Below are positions 20,795 through 32,240 of a stretch of DNA of 32,379 bases, in pieces. The translations under genes were made by a program, and so were the position numbers. The stretch covers positions 1-32,379 of the forward strand of contig QEYB01001354.1 in NCBI GenBank assembly GCA_017562135.1, in the 5' to 3' direction. How positions within the stretch are numbered: position 1 is the first letter of the stretch; each line of letters begins with the position of its first letter. A model generated the notes under the pieces. It was not told the origin of the DNA. It did not search any database and saw nothing but the letters and a program-made list of their open reading frames with translations. Origin of the DNA: Dipylidium caninum. Taxonomy: Eukaryota; Platyhelminthes; Cestoda; Cyclophyllidea; Dipylidiidae.

Positions 20795-20915
20795 GAGGTT
20801 CTGCAGTACACATGGCCGCAAAGCGATTAGTCTCGCAAACACCAAGAAGTAGCTCCTTTCTCCCTCGACGCACTTTCATGAGCTGAGTGACTTTCGCTGC
20901 AGGCTGAATTAATGT
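20795..20915 (-). pseudogene. Possible later exon of the second GT10-like gene (right copy)
   Basis: The - strand frame reads RKELLLGVCETNRFAAMCTA and then EPPQLL. A Cys followed by TNR and a short helix resembles the SNC.TNR..Y..EL block of GT10 enzymes, though the tryptophan and valines usually before it are not seen. It lies downstream of the N-terminal half on the same strand. The mirror is at 10590-10735. Confidence 0.25.
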
Positions 20916-21104
20916 TAGCACAAAATGAATCAACCAACTCGTTTATATGCTCGTGGGAACAAACACTAAGCATAAGAGTAAATTGAGCTCCGGCAGTCTT
21001 ATCACTCCAAGCATAAAAGAGTTTCTGATCACCTTTCGCAACGGTTTAGATACGAACAATGTGACTGCGGGCATGTGTTAACTGCCTAGTGTTCACAGCA
21101 TAGC

Positions 21105-21789
21105 GGCTGAACCGTGTCAGTTGTGAAAACAACTCTTTCGGCCATTGCTGAGGCAGATGAGTAGCGGGATGAACTGGCCGAGCTTTGGACTACGGCTTGG
21201 AGGACAAATGAAGATCCGACATTGCGCTGCCACACCCGAAAAGCAGGCAGATCTGCTGCGATTCAGGTTCACCCCCGGGGACTAAAGTGTTTACGTGGTG
21301 AAGTGGACACCCAGACAATCTCCTCATATGCACAGGTGGCTTGTGATGCCCCGTCGTTGAACGGCCTCGGAGAATATCGCTATGTCTGCCACACCAAATA
21401 CCCCACCCACAGGAGGTGTTCTTTCGTCGACAGGAAGGGTCGATTGTTAGGACACTCACTGACTTGCGTGACTCTATCGTGAGTTGGTGTTGGAAGTGCC
21501 CTTCTCCCAGCCAGTTCGTGTTCCCTAGTCAAGCTGCTCCAGGGAGCCTCACCCAGACCACACATCTCACCTACTCTCGCGTGCTCAACACCGTGAGGCA
21601 GGGACAACTGGAAGAGGTGCTCGTTAAAACCAAAGGCCCCGTTTTTCGCGTCACCCACCTCTCCACATGCCACATTCTCACATGTCTACATGCTCGCTTC
21701 CGACACGATAACTAGCGCGAAGCCCAATATTCCAGTCGTTGTAATAATCTCTGACAGGCCAGACGTCGTAGTCAGGTAGTAAGTTGCAT
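21105..21789 (-). pseudogene. Second GT10-like fucosyltransferase, N-terminal half (right copy)
   Basis: Mirror copy of 9659-10415. The ATG is at 21789-21787 and the anchor region is at about 21690-21770 (IITTTGILGFALVIV in one frame). Downstream frames give GAFGFNEHLFQLSLPHG, ECPNNRPFLSTKEHLL, RGITSHLCI and GEPESQQICLLFG. Codons for a VADIAIFSEA-like block can be read across frames at about 21360-21395. Frames change several times. It shares the PNNRP and GEPESQQICLL blocks with the left copy. Confidence 0.45.
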
Positions 21790-21794
21790 GAGAC

Positions 21795-24250
21795 AGACTG
21801 CTCCCCTTTTGCCTCGGCTTGCTAGTTTGCATCACAGCTTTTGTTAGAGTTTTCATCGCGCAAGATTTAAACATTGTCTCAGGTGTGGCATCTTGGTTCT
21901 GTTTTCTTCACTGTACTGTTTTTAGAAACACTGTTTCCGAATTGGTGACTAAACATCATTTGAGCTTCGCAGAGACCGCACCAACTGTGTATGCTGGTGG
22001 TACGCCGCCATCTGCGTAACTTTGAGATTAAAAGCCTGCTCCCACGGCAGACACGAAGATTACCCACATCATGGTAAACGCGCCATTCGCGGCGATGGCA
22101 GTCAATTTTATTTCCCCAGTTCCAAATACGCGCGCTCTCCACTATCTGGCCGCAATCCACGTGAGGTAATCTGGACTGTTCTGTACCGTCCCAAGTATAC
22201 TAAGGGCTGCCATCGCGCAACCTCCGAGGAAGTGCAATAAAACAATGCGCAAGAGCGCCCGCGCTTTCGCCAGCGTCAGCCTCAGAGGAAGTTTTGACCA
22301 AACGAAGCCTAAACTCGGCGCCTCGAAAGGCCACGCACGAGCAGGCTATGTGTGTTTTAAAGTAGAAGCAGAAGGCTGAGCAGACTGACAGAAAGGTGAA
22401 GATGCATGAACTAACGAAAAAGCATAAAAACCGGCAACTGGGCAAAAACACAAGAGAAGACTGCACAGAAGATCAACAAACCCACCAGAAGGTTAGCAGG
22501 CTGTTCTAACCTAGAGCCAATTCTATTGTTCATCAAATTGCACAAATGTCTAGTCATTGACAGCCTTTGCCCGTGAGTAGAGGATGGCACGCAACTCATA
22601 TTAAGCAGAAACTGCAAAAGCGTTCCCTGCCACAACCCACCCCCCACACCCACCCCCACCCTCACCCCACACCCAACCCCAACCCCAACCCCACCCCCTT
22701 GTGCCTCCTATGTGGGTTGTGAACCACATCACTGTTCGGGCTCAATCATAGTAGGTTTCCTCTTTTCTTTGAGGGCTGGTCTGTTTTTTCATCAGTATGT
22801 GAGCTGTTTTGGTCCAGACTTTTTCTCCTATCCACAAATCGGTATGGAGATGTCATTTTTGGAGTTGGGGTTGCTGGACTGCTTTCCGGCCCCTCGGCGA
22901 ACCGAGGTAGGTGGGGATCATGCGCGAAGCTGAGATTAGGGTGAGTCTAGTCTTACCACAGAGTAGGCAGTCCAGCGGAGCTTTATTGCTACAGTCGACA
23001 GGCCAATACTCATGAAAGCCCAACACCCCGAGTGTCGAGTTAGTGGTTGGAGATCCTGTTTCTCTAACCATGGCTTCTTTATGCCCTGGGCCTCTGCCTT
23101 GGAGCAGCACTGCCTATGTGGCCGCGTTTTACCATTTATGCGGGCATCACAAGCGACAGTGAGACACGAGTTTTTCACTTTTCATTCTCCGAAGGCTTGG
23201 GAGACCACTGATTTCCTTTTACTATTTTCGTTGAGGTAGTGTATCTTAGGATGAACTCAATGCAGACCCCTTGTGGTGCAGTTTCAGTGAGGGGGAATGA
23301 GGTCGTCTGTGGTGGTATTCTAAGTTCTTTTTTAACTGAATCAACCTCAAAAACAAATGCATCTGCTTTTGTACCTAACAATTTAGCTATCTGATTTCGG
23401 CCACCTCATTCTCTCACTGATTGAAATAACCACTCAAATTCGACGTCGTCTTAGTCTCTCTGATGTGAATTTTCTTACGTCCCCAAGGTTAGGCCTGGCC
23501 TTGAGGTTTGGAAAAGTGCATAATCATAAGCACAAGACTGGTCGTGTGCGGTGTCTTGCGTTGAGTATGACATAGTAGACGCCGTTGTCGGAGGGCGCGA
23601 AGAACCTAGAGAACAGCAGTCATGCAGCCTACTCCTACTTCTCTAATTAAAGTCAGAAAAAATGGATAAGTGCCTGCTGAAAGGGGAGGGTGCAATGCGA
23701 TTCCGCTCTATACGTAAGTGGGCTGTAATTCGTGCACCTGAGACATTGTTGGGTCCACACGGCTGTGGAGAGGGTATTTGGGCGACTCACCGGGTCTCGG
23801 TGTTATCATGCACTTTCATGGCAACGTCCTCCACTCCACAGTACATTTGGCTAAAGCCTTCCTCTCTTAGCCAGCAAACTTTAAATGACACAGGTGCGTT
23901 GGAGGGGAGGGTTCTGGGACCGTCTTTTATCCTTCTTTCCAAGCGGTCTCTCCTTCACTCTGTTTTTATCGTCGGGGAGGCCTTTGACCGTTGCCAAGGA
24001 AGGCATGCCTAAACATGGTCATTTTGCGTGTATACCAAGCGGGTCCCTTAAGTCACTTTGGTGAGGGAGTAGGGACAATAAGGCATGCCTTGTTGAGGCA
24101 ATTGAAGCCGTACCCTAACTCGATTACATCATAGTCTACAGTGAGTGACTAGCACTGAGGCTTAGGCCCCATATTGCGCCTTGTTATTAGTACGCGCCGT
24201 GGTGAAAACTTCTGCTGAGTTCAGTCAGTGTGAGGGCGGGAATAACCACG
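21795..24250. other. Right-arm stretch without supported genes
   Basis: Mirror of 7110-9655. A 116-codon frame at 23662-24012 has no protein-like features and no intact mirror, so it is not called. Confidence 0.45.
22624..22698. repeat. C/A-rich minisatellite, possible G-quadruplex on - strand (right)
   Basis: CCCACACCCACCC and CAACCCC units, mirror of 8704-8774. The unit order differs between the arms more than in the flanks. Confidence 0.8.
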
Positions 24251-24257
24251 ATGAGAC

Positions 24258-24733
24258 GTGTTGCAGGCGCTCTCGGCAGAAAATTATCCTTACAAGCCCC
24301 CAGGCTCTGTGTCTGCCCCTCGACTCCGCCCCTTTCCCTACCTCCTCGCTGTGCTTACGATGTTCTTCTTGGTTACAATAACATGGGTCGGGAGGTTGGA
24401 TTTCATCCACACTGTTTCCAATCTCACTACGACTTCACGAGTGGATTGTGCGTGGAACAGGACTATTATTCTCAATAAGCAAGGCCAATACAACATTAGT
24501 CTTGGATGCAGTGGAGTGCCTGTTGGGATTTCAGACCCTCCTCCACCTACCATCATGGAGGGAAGGTGAAGCGGGGTGGGAAGAACAGACCTTTGACTTT
24601 CGAGCAGTTGGCAGATATTCCAGACAAGGAGTGGCTACGTTCCTTTGATCGCTCTGTCTACCAACTCTACCCTCAGACAGGACCCGTCGGTGAGGCGATG
24701 AGGAGGATTCTTGCGGGATTACCGCTTATTCAG
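24258..24733 (+). CDS. GT31 beta-1,3-glycosyltransferase, membrane and stem exon (right copy)
   Basis: 5' part of a Golgi glycosyltransferase. The first frame has a short N-terminal tail and then a membrane segment (LLAVLTMFFLVTITWVG), the usual type II anchor. A lumenal stem follows, including NRTIIL and, after a frameshift near 24560, LTFEQLADIPDKEWLRSF and LYPQTGPVGEAMRRIL. The exon ends at CTTATTCAG followed by GTAGGT, a good splice donor. The start at 24258 is the first ATG that puts a short tail before the anchor; 24230 is another option. Catalytic motifs are in the next exon. The left-arm copy is at 6636-7105. Confidence 0.7.
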
Positions 24734-24976
24734 GTAGGTATTCTTGCCTCTCCTGCAGGAATCCTGGCTTCCAAAGTACCACAATCCATGTGCTAGTGCA
24801 CTTGGAGCCTTGCCAGCGATAATTGCGGAAGTAGTGAAGCCGTCACGAGTGGCCTTTCATCCATCTTATCCAAAATACCGTCTCTAATTCACGTTGAGTG
24901 ATGGTCAGAGCGAAGTGTATGTGACAAACTGTGACCTTCGAAATCTTGAAAATGTTTTGAACTATTAACGGACACA

Positions 24977-25013
24977 TGAAGAAGAAGAAGAAGAAGAATA
25001 AGAAGAGAAGAAG
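24977..25013. repeat. GAA microsatellite (right)
   Basis: AAG/GAA units in the GT31 intron, mirror of 6353-6388 with slightly different unit number. Confidence 0.85.
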
Positions 25014-25080
25014 TCTTTTCCCTTTTATTTTGCACCGTACCTCTTATCCAGAATTTTAACCACTCCGTTTGCCTTGTAAG

Positions 25081-26001
25081 GAACCTATTTACAATCCTCC
25101 ACTGCGATTTCTTCGTGTACCGTCAGGCACTTGTCCTCCACTGACACCAGAACAGGCGATAAATAAAAAGAAGCACAAATTGCCAGTCCATGATGTGGTT
25201 ATCATCTATAAGTCGGCGGTGTACAATTTTGGGGAACGAGAGCAACTGCGTGGACTTTACCACCTTAACAAATCCAATCTTCACATGCACTTAGTTTTCT
25301 CCATCGGACTGCCGCGCACTACTGGGAGTAACACTTTCCACCGCGATGGATTTAATGTTACCCTCAAGGCAAGAGCAGGAAAGAGTTTGGTAGAGAATTA
25401 CCAAAACCCAAAATTTCACGAGAACGTCGTTAGACAAAGAGATGAGGAAGCATTCAGACCTCCTGATCGGTGACTATGAGGACACATATTACAATCTGAC
25501 ATTGAAACTCTTCCACACTTTCCAATGGGCTGCTCGATTCTGTCGGCCCTACCGCCCTACTTTCGTCTTTCTCGACGATGACTATACTGTTAACACACCG
25601 AGGTTACTGGAGTTCATGGCAACTAGGACGGCGGAACAGCGTGAGGCGTTGGGCCATGGATTGTCCGTGCCTTCAACCTCGTTCTTCGCGAGCACTCGCT
25701 TCATCCTCAATGGGCCTTTTCCAAGCGCGAAGTGCCTTGGCCAGTCCATCCGAGACAGCACCTCGGCATTTTCAGCATATGGAGTTACCGCCACGTGCAC
25801 AACATGGCTCTGGCAATGCACTTCACTAAGCCTCTGGTAATCGACGACACGTGGCTCGCAATGGTGCAGATGAAGCTCAACACAACCTTCACCACAATCG
25901 AAGGTATGTTTCTCAACCTGCAACGCCATCCGCGTGCCACATGTCGGGAGCTCTTTTTTGCTCCGACACATGAATTCATCAAGCGCAAATGCCCTTTGTA
26001 G
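25081..26001 (+). pseudogene. GT31 beta-1,3-galactosyl/N-acetylglucosaminyltransferase, catalytic exon (right copy, frameshifted)
   Basis: Catalytic part of a beta-1,3-galactosyltransferase-like (GT31) enzyme. It would transfer galactose or N-acetylglucosamine from a UDP-sugar to glycans in the Golgi. It begins after an AG acceptor (TTGCCTTGTAAG). GT31 features appear in order: HDVVIIYKSAVYNFGERE with R..LR, the fold start; LVFSIGLP; GDYEDTYYNLTLKLF; FVFLDDDYTVN, the metal-binding DDD motif; a PWP(V)HPRQ..GIFSIW block; and DDTWLAMVQMKL, equivalent to the family's EDVYLG region. The stop is at 25999-26001. Two frameshifts, near 25445 and about 25640-25700, break the frame as written. Joined to the upstream exon the protein would be about 460 residues, somewhat long for the family. 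Acceptor and donor specificity cannot be read. The breaks may be sequencing errors. Confidence 0.85.
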
Positions 26002-26138
26002 GAAAATATTGTCATCGTGTGTTACTCCGCCTCCAAATATACCACCTTTGTCGTAGACTTTATGAGTTTATAAGAGGTACACTCTCTTGAGCCGCGTCTG
26101 GTGGGTTGTTCTGCTCATGCATGTCAAAATGCCAACAA

Positions 26139-26191
26139 GGGGGCGGGGCGGGGCGGGGCGGGGCGGGGCGAGGCGAGGCGGGCGGGGCGCG
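26139..26191. repeat. GC-rich GGGGC/GAGGC tandem tract (right)
   Basis: Mirror of 5161-5213, with GGGGC and GAGGC units on the + strand. Confidence 0.85.
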
Positions 26192-26194
26192 GTG

Positions 26195-29100
26195 ATGACA
26201 GCTCGTTCGGTCAGGATGAGCTTCGAACTTGTCGGCAGAAGGCGGACTTTTGGGCCCTTCACAAATATGCGCCAGCTTGACGATTTATATGATTTTTATG
26301 TTGGATCACATGGCCCTTCTTACGTCCACAGTTGTGTTTTTTTTGCCTGGTATACCGATAACTTCCAGTGAATGCTCAAATTCTTCCATTGCATACGAGT
26401 AAACCCACTTTATTATCTTCTGTTTGAGACACATGCAGAGGCCTGTATGGGATCAGAGCGCAAAATACCACTTGACCCTGTACAGATTTGACGGTGTAAC
26501 GAAAGACGACCAACGCGATAATTTACCAGTTATGACGTTAAACAGAGGTCTTTATACGCACTGAGTGACTCGTCTAAACTCACGAATGCCGAGTTCAACA
26601 AGGAGAGGTGAGTGTTGTGTGGCCCTACCCACGGGCACCACATGTCCTTTTGCTTGGTGAGAAAGTCGAGGTAGGAAATAGGGGCATCAAGATGCGTTAC
26701 CCTGTTTTAGAAGTAAATAGGCAATATAATTGCCCTCTTGGGCGCTACGTGGGCTCTCTCCGTGTGGATTTCCCCAAGCAATTAATGAGGTGTGTGTTTT
26801 GTCACAGTGCGACGATGCAAACACTAACCACCTTGCCTGAGTGGTGAGTAGAAAATGACCTTTTCTTGTATGAATCTCGAAAAAGTGAGTAGGTAGCAGG
26901 AAGAGAGGGGCTGATGACGTGAGTAAATGCCATTCATCGGTCCATGACCGAAAAGAGTGACAATTCAGCGTCGCAATCCCTTAGAGCATTAGAATGCCTG
27001 ATCTCCTCCTCTTGCTAATAGGTGAAGGAGAAGGAGCAACTAAAGCTCCCCCGCCTTCCCTCGCATATGTGCCTGGGGGACTGGGTAGGGTGGAGTTATC
27101 TCTTTCTGTAACACAGCGCAACTACTGGACTCTTTCATTCAGATCCCTTTCGGGATTAACTATTCTAACTCGTGTTCCTCCCATCCAAATCCCCTCAGTA
27201 CTGCCTGACGCCTTTAGAATCGTCTGCAGGATCCATTCACATTGACCTTGTGGTTTCCTTATTGCCATGCAAACGACCAGCAGAAGGAGAGATTTTGCGC
27301 ATCGGAAAAACAGTATATGCAAGGCGCCTGCAGATTTCATGCATGATAGCAAATAGAAAGCTGACCACAGTGACTACACGTCTACTTTCCCAGAGACTCG
27401 CGCAATTAACACGTGTGTGAACTTGAGGCATTCTAAGTCATATAGACAAAAGGCATTTGAAAGCTCACCGAGAGCCACTTGCACAGCTGTAATCACATTA
27501 ATGTCCTCTTGAAGAATCAAAAGGACCAAGTCAAAGCATTATAGGGTAGCGACAACGGCATGTTGTACTGTTCCGACTGAGGATAGAAATGGCGGGGGGG
27601 GGGCGTTTGCCGTGAGCACCATCCATGATTTCTCCCATGCCGAGGGATCCTTCAGGCATCAGAGGCTAGATGAGGCCCTTACATGTCAAGGTTTGTCGGC
27701 CTATCGGGATTTATGTTGCTCTGAAGTGCTCCTCAATAACTGGACGTGAAAGCCAACAAAGGATGGAAAGCTGGCAACGAGAATTCCAATTTATAGCAAT
27801 AGTCTGAATAGAGAGAGAAATTTTGCCACGAGATCTTCGAATTTAGCTATTCATTTATCCCGCATTCTTCTGCCTACTAGTAGGGTTAAGCGCTGTTTTA
27901 CTAAACCAGGTCCAAACACTCGGTATAAAGGCCAGTGGCGGGCTGAAATTGGAGGTGACCGGCTTACTGCCTACACGTAAACACGTGAGGGACATGTGAG
28001 GAAAGCCTCAAAAGGTAGGATAGAAAGCGGTGTGAGAACATCCGCAGATTATGTGATCACCTCCCGCCCGTCTATGGGGAACATGTTTGACCAATCCCAA
28101 AGTCCATTGCATAGTTCACCTGCGCTGGGCTAAGAGGAGACGACAGTGATTTCCTCCAGACCCGAGAACTCGATCTACTCTATCCCTGGGTGTATTTCGA
28201 AATTAAAATTAAATTAACCCAATTCGCGTGCCTTCGTGGCAGAACGAACCGTGGTTCAGGTGCTGCTTTGGCAGCATTGGGAGAAAGAAATAGATTGAGG
28301 CGAAGAGAATGACCGTTAGACCAGCCGTTGTGTGCGCGAGAATAAACTGAACATTCGCTCAATTTTATGTGCAAGTAAGGTGCAACTAGGAACCCCATAG
28401 TTTAAATCGCATCATAGTCTCCTGGTCTCATCAAGACCACAGGCAACTACGCGGTTTGTGGACCTCGGACGCGGATGTATTGGTCTATGACTACGTCGCA
28501 ATTGTTTCCAATGTGTGTTTTGTGCTAAATCTTCCAGAACACTGCATGCCAGGGCAATTGCATAAATTCCCACGGACCGTGCCAAGGTAGACTATTGGCA
28601 GCACTCATGTCGGTTGCGAACGCAGCTGAGGAATATCTATGAACCCCAACTGAAAGAGTGCAGAGTGGACGCATTGACTTCACATTATCTTTTTTGTCGA
28701 GCATGTTGAAATATGTCGATTCCACTTTACCGGACACTACGCACAAAGGAAGACGCCAAACTCTGTCGACTTGTGGTCCTCCCATCTCACTACCAGCCTG
28801 CAAATTACCTCGTCACGACTTGAAACGGCCTTCCGACAATCATTATTCATCGAGAAAGTCGTTTCCAGTGGACCCCTTCTCGCACCTTCTTCCCAGCCCA
28901 CCAGCTAGGTGATGATCTATTTCGTCTATCCTTTGCTAGCTCTCTTGAAACGCCTGACTTTCCGATTTCTCCTCCTCGCCTCCCAAGAAACCGGGTTTTC
29001 ATGTTGCAAATTGAGTGCATTTTCGGAGAAATATTGCACCTTTCGAGCTTTCGCTTCCTTTAACAATGTTTTCTCACCGCAACTACTTACTGAATGATAT

Positions 29101-29435
29101 TAACTGTGCCTAAAGATAAAGTGAGCAGAACATAGAGCCAATTGAATGACGTGCTCTCTACTCTCACTGCCTTCCACCGTTTGGACAGTCTATTGGGCCT
29201 CCCTGGAGACGTCCAAGTTGCAGGTGTGGGGGATGGGGTGGGGTGGGGTAAGGGGATGAGGCCATCCAGCGTCAGCAGTTAGGCAGTTAAAACCCCCGTG
29301 CATTCTAGTGTTGATTGTTTGCTCTTATCTATCCGCTTGACGTAAAATGGCGACGTGATTGGCCACGGTGATTGACGTGTGCGGAAGGCAGGAGGTTCAG
29401 CGCTGGGGTCTTCGCAATTTTCTTACAAAGGACAA
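26195..29435. other. Right-arm stretch without supported genes
   Basis: Mirror of 1800-5150. A G9 run (27594-27602) and short frames only. Confidence 0.5.
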
Positions 29436-29439
29436 CAGA

Positions 29440-29637
29440 GATGAAAATGCCTGTAGCCCCAACCTCTGATGTAAAACGTGCTTCTAGGAGGAAACGACTC
29501 CACTCTGGTGAATGTAAGCCCGACCGACCAAAGTCAGTCCGACAGCGACCATGTCATGGTGGCTTGGACATGGGCACCGCCAGTAGTCAAAATGAAACCA
29601 TGTCTACAGTGGAGAAAATCGGCGCAGTATGCAATTA
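29440..29637 (+). CDS. Possible upstream exon of the unidentified gene (right copy)
   Basis: The frame reads PVAPTSDVKRASRRKRLHSG, then ECKPDRPKSVRQRPC, then MGTASSQNETMSTVEK. It is basic and hydrophilic, 230 bases upstream of the exon at 29870 on the same strand. The left mirror (about 1600-1790, - strand) keeps CKPDRDPKSV and SSQNET. No splice borders were established. Confidence 0.3.
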
Positions 29638-29869
29638 AGTGAGGAGAAAAGCGCTGCTGTAGACCTCTCTCATACGGGCTGATCTAGAATGGACCGAACT
29701 AAGAGAGAAGGCTGTGAGAAGCTACGTCAAATGTTCGAATGACAACGACGAGTTACCTCACAAGCCGAAGATATAATCAAACCAGGGTGTCACACATTCT
29801 AACTTCCTCCTTATTACTCCTATTCTGCTATTTCCTTCTGTTGTCTCTTCCTCTCACGCTTGTCATCAG

Positions 29870-30506
29870 CGGACACACGCAGTCTACATCAATCGGCGTT
29901 GTTGGAAGCGAAGGTGCAAGAGGAGGTGGACGAATGTGAACTCCTGCGTCTTAAGGCTGAAGAAAGGGGAAGGGCTGGAAGGACACATAAGCCGTCCGCA
30001 TGTCAAAAACCTCCTACCCTAGGGTCAAAAGCCAGACATGTTCCTCGAACTTTTCACATGTCTCCTATTCAAGAGTGTCATAAGGTTATCTCACACACAC
30101 ACACAGACGCACAGACACACACACTGACCGACATAGCCACCTCTTCTCGCACATCATCAGCTCCCTTTCTCCCATCAGAAGGAGTATGCAAAGATGTTGA
30201 CGCTCCAATACTATTCATGTTAACTGACAGTGAAGCGAAACAGGGAAAACGTGACAGGACCGGAAAAAGTGAGACGCAATGGGAGATGGAGGTCCAGGAC
30301 AATCTCCAAAGGAAAAAAGGGAAGGAGTTGATGGGAAAATGTGATGGTTAATGGTAAGGTTCCTCTCCTCTCAAAAGTGGGATCCAAGTGCTCTAGTGTC
30401 ACGCTTTTCCGGCCAAGATGTTGACAGACAAATCCTTACAATGGACTACTATTGGAACCACCAGGAATTCATGACACTGTTGCCCAGCCAACAAAGCAGA
30501 TGCAAG
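29870..30506 (+). CDS. Unidentified gene, exon with disordered N-part and conserved C-block (right copy)
   Basis: Well-bordered exon. It follows a textbook pyrimidine tract and acceptor (CTCACGCTTGTCATCAG) and ends at TGCAAG/GTAAGG. The first frame is open for about 160 codons: QSALLEAKVQEEVDECELL, a probable coiled coil, then basic, Ser/Pro-rich, low-complexity sequence that includes a histidine-threonine run from the CA repeat, then a Lys/Glu-rich part. After a frameshift near 30340 it reads WDPSALVSRFSGQDVD and YYWNHQEFMTLLPSQQ. That last block is the best preserved between arms (left: FGQDFDQDKSLQWLLWNNQE). I do not recognise the family. A nuclear, partly disordered protein would fit, but this is a guess. 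Confidence 0.55.
30091..30125. repeat. CA microsatellite inside an exon (right)
   Basis: CACACA with GACG/GACAC interruptions, read in frame as His-Thr repeats in the unidentified gene. The mirror is at about 1118-1170. Confidence 0.75.
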
Positions 30507-32100
30507 GTAAGGAAGTGGCGATACGTCTGCGTGGGAAGTGCAATGAGTAGCAGGGCACTTTATCCCATCCTCCTGCAATTTGTCAACCCCGTTAATGTTA
30601 AGTTTGGAAAACTATTAAACCGACGTTTGTTATTTAATCTGTGTCCAGATGTGATTGGGAGGCTCATTGTAAGCGCGAGTGCGATCTTTTTTCGTGTTCA
30701 TCAATGTAAAGGTTAATCTGTTTACCCACCTAGTAAAATTTCTCCGTGTGTGTATCACATTATATTTATTGTTCGCCGAAAACAGATGGAACCAAAACAA
30801 CGAGTCACCTCTACGCTTCTGGCACGAGGTCGACTTGAATATTAGCGCAGCTCAAGCTTCGTGAAACGTTGATCAGGGCAGTCGGAAATGAAATTCGCTC
30901 GTGACCAAAATGCTCTATAATTGTTCCAAAAATCGCCCTCTGGCAAGCTGAGTATCGTCAACGCGCCCTGGTGAAATTAGGATAATTTGCAGCAATTGAG
31001 GACAACTGTGGAATCCGATTCCACGCACACACAAAAACTCTTCGTTGAACTCGGGTCTAAACCCAACAGAAACTAGCCATTCTGCAAATTGCAGATGAAC
31101 GATTGTTGCACGATTGCTGACGTTATTGCATGAAATCACCACTTGTGTTTTCCAACTCAATTCAAACGCCCACTTCATAGTTTTGTCAACCCATTACCGT
31201 GCGTGCCTAGCCTATTAAGTAGCGTTGCTTGTAGAGGAAAAAACGAGGTAAATGTAGAAAAGAGAAATGTGACACTCCAGCCTACCAAACCCCCTCCAAC
31301 GTGAGCTTCTCTAGCTCGCAAGAAGTGAAAAGTTGAGTTTTTGCCCTCTTCCCTCATATACAACCACCGAAGACGATGTCTCTGCCACTGGAACACTCAG
31401 CGCAGTACACTGTCCCTCCGCATCCACTCAGGTTTGTGTATTCTACTCAGGAAGATGCGCTAAGAAGAATCCAATTTTTCGTCTCCGTCTCCCCCGTGTC
31501 AATCGCTGTCAATCAGTGCTTTTGCCTGACGCATTCTTAATCTTCACGGTCATGATGTCTCGGCGCTTCATTCAACGCTGACTCGGACAATCGGGAAGGC
31601 GTGTTTCGAGATTTAGAGTGGGAGCAGATCAAGTTGGCACCCACTCCCATCTTCTCCAAAACATCCACTTTTGCTTAAAGGCCTGTGTGCAGTATTGTCC
31701 TTCCACCGGCCCATTTGTGAACCCGGCCATTGTGACGCGGATGTTGCGAGACGTAGAATGTAGGGGCGCGCCAATTCAAGGCAAGTAGTGGAACTCCGAA
31801 ATACTCAAAACGAGGACTCACTCAAACATTTCACAGGAACTCCCTGTTTTCGTCCCAAGGTGGGCAGGTGTTATCCTGTCAGCGACCTCAACCAGGAATC
31901 GCATAATATGAATGATATGAAATAAATATTGTTACTAGAGTTAGTTGATATAAAACCGTCAGCTGCTGAGTATGCCATAAGGACAAATAAAAAGAAATGT
32001 TGGACAATAATGTGGCTATTCTCACATTGCTGAGGTACAGCCTCGCAGAAATTTAGCCTCTCCAACACGACGCAGTGCTGTTTTCACTTAGCGTTAAGGT
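30507..32100. other. Outer right segment, partly beyond the palindrome
   Basis: 30507-31240 mirrors 1-728. From 31241 on there is no partner in the window. A frame at about 31346-31432 (SYTTTEDDVSATG) is followed by CACTCAG/GTTTGT, a possible donor, but was not strong enough to call. Confidence 0.45.
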
Positions 32101-32240
32101 TACTCTCCGGTCTGTGCTTTTGGACTCGGTCTCAAACAAACTGAGACTGTTGAGGAGAATGTGGACGACCGAGAGATGACACTATTGCAATTCATGCTGA
32201 AGATGGCGAAGACCATTTCAACGACGCTGAGAATCCCAGG
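32101..32240 (+). CDS. Exon candidate at window end
   Basis: After a pyrimidine-rich acceptor region (TGCTGTTTTCACTTAG, or the following TTAAG) one frame reads YSPVCAFGLGLKQTETVEEN, then VDDREMTLLQFMLKMAKTIS, up to ATCCCAG/GTGATA, a weak donor. It is outside the palindrome as seen here. No family recognised; low certainty. Confidence 0.25.

Larger units (their letters stand above)
19625..31240 (-). repeat. Right arm of giant inverted duplication
   Basis: Reverse complement of 1-12107, with the same gene and microsatellite order mirrored. The inner end is sharp. The shared sequence stops at the ATGGAGGGAGCTCGG block, which is inside a fucosyltransferase exon in the left copy. Beyond it the right side continues into an inverted copy of 16741-17040, while the left side continues into the rest of that exon. 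At the outer end the match runs to about 31240, which pairs with base 1, so 31241 onward may match sequence left of the window. Confidence 0.95.

Noticed and set aside
21416..21500. Frame with TLTDLRDSIVS resembling the start of the SNAPC3 conserved domain
   Set aside because: No downstream SNAPC3 landmarks were found in any frame. The opposite strand carries the GT10-like frame that is mirrored in the left arm.
23662..24012. 116-codon frame on the + strand
   Set aside because: Composition is not protein-like, and the mirror at about 7380-7700 has no equivalent frame.
1..31240. Viral or linear-element hairpin genome (large terminal inverted repeats)
   Set aside because: The content is spliced animal-type genes with microsatellites. 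There are no viral replication or capsid genes and no terminal hairpin signature.
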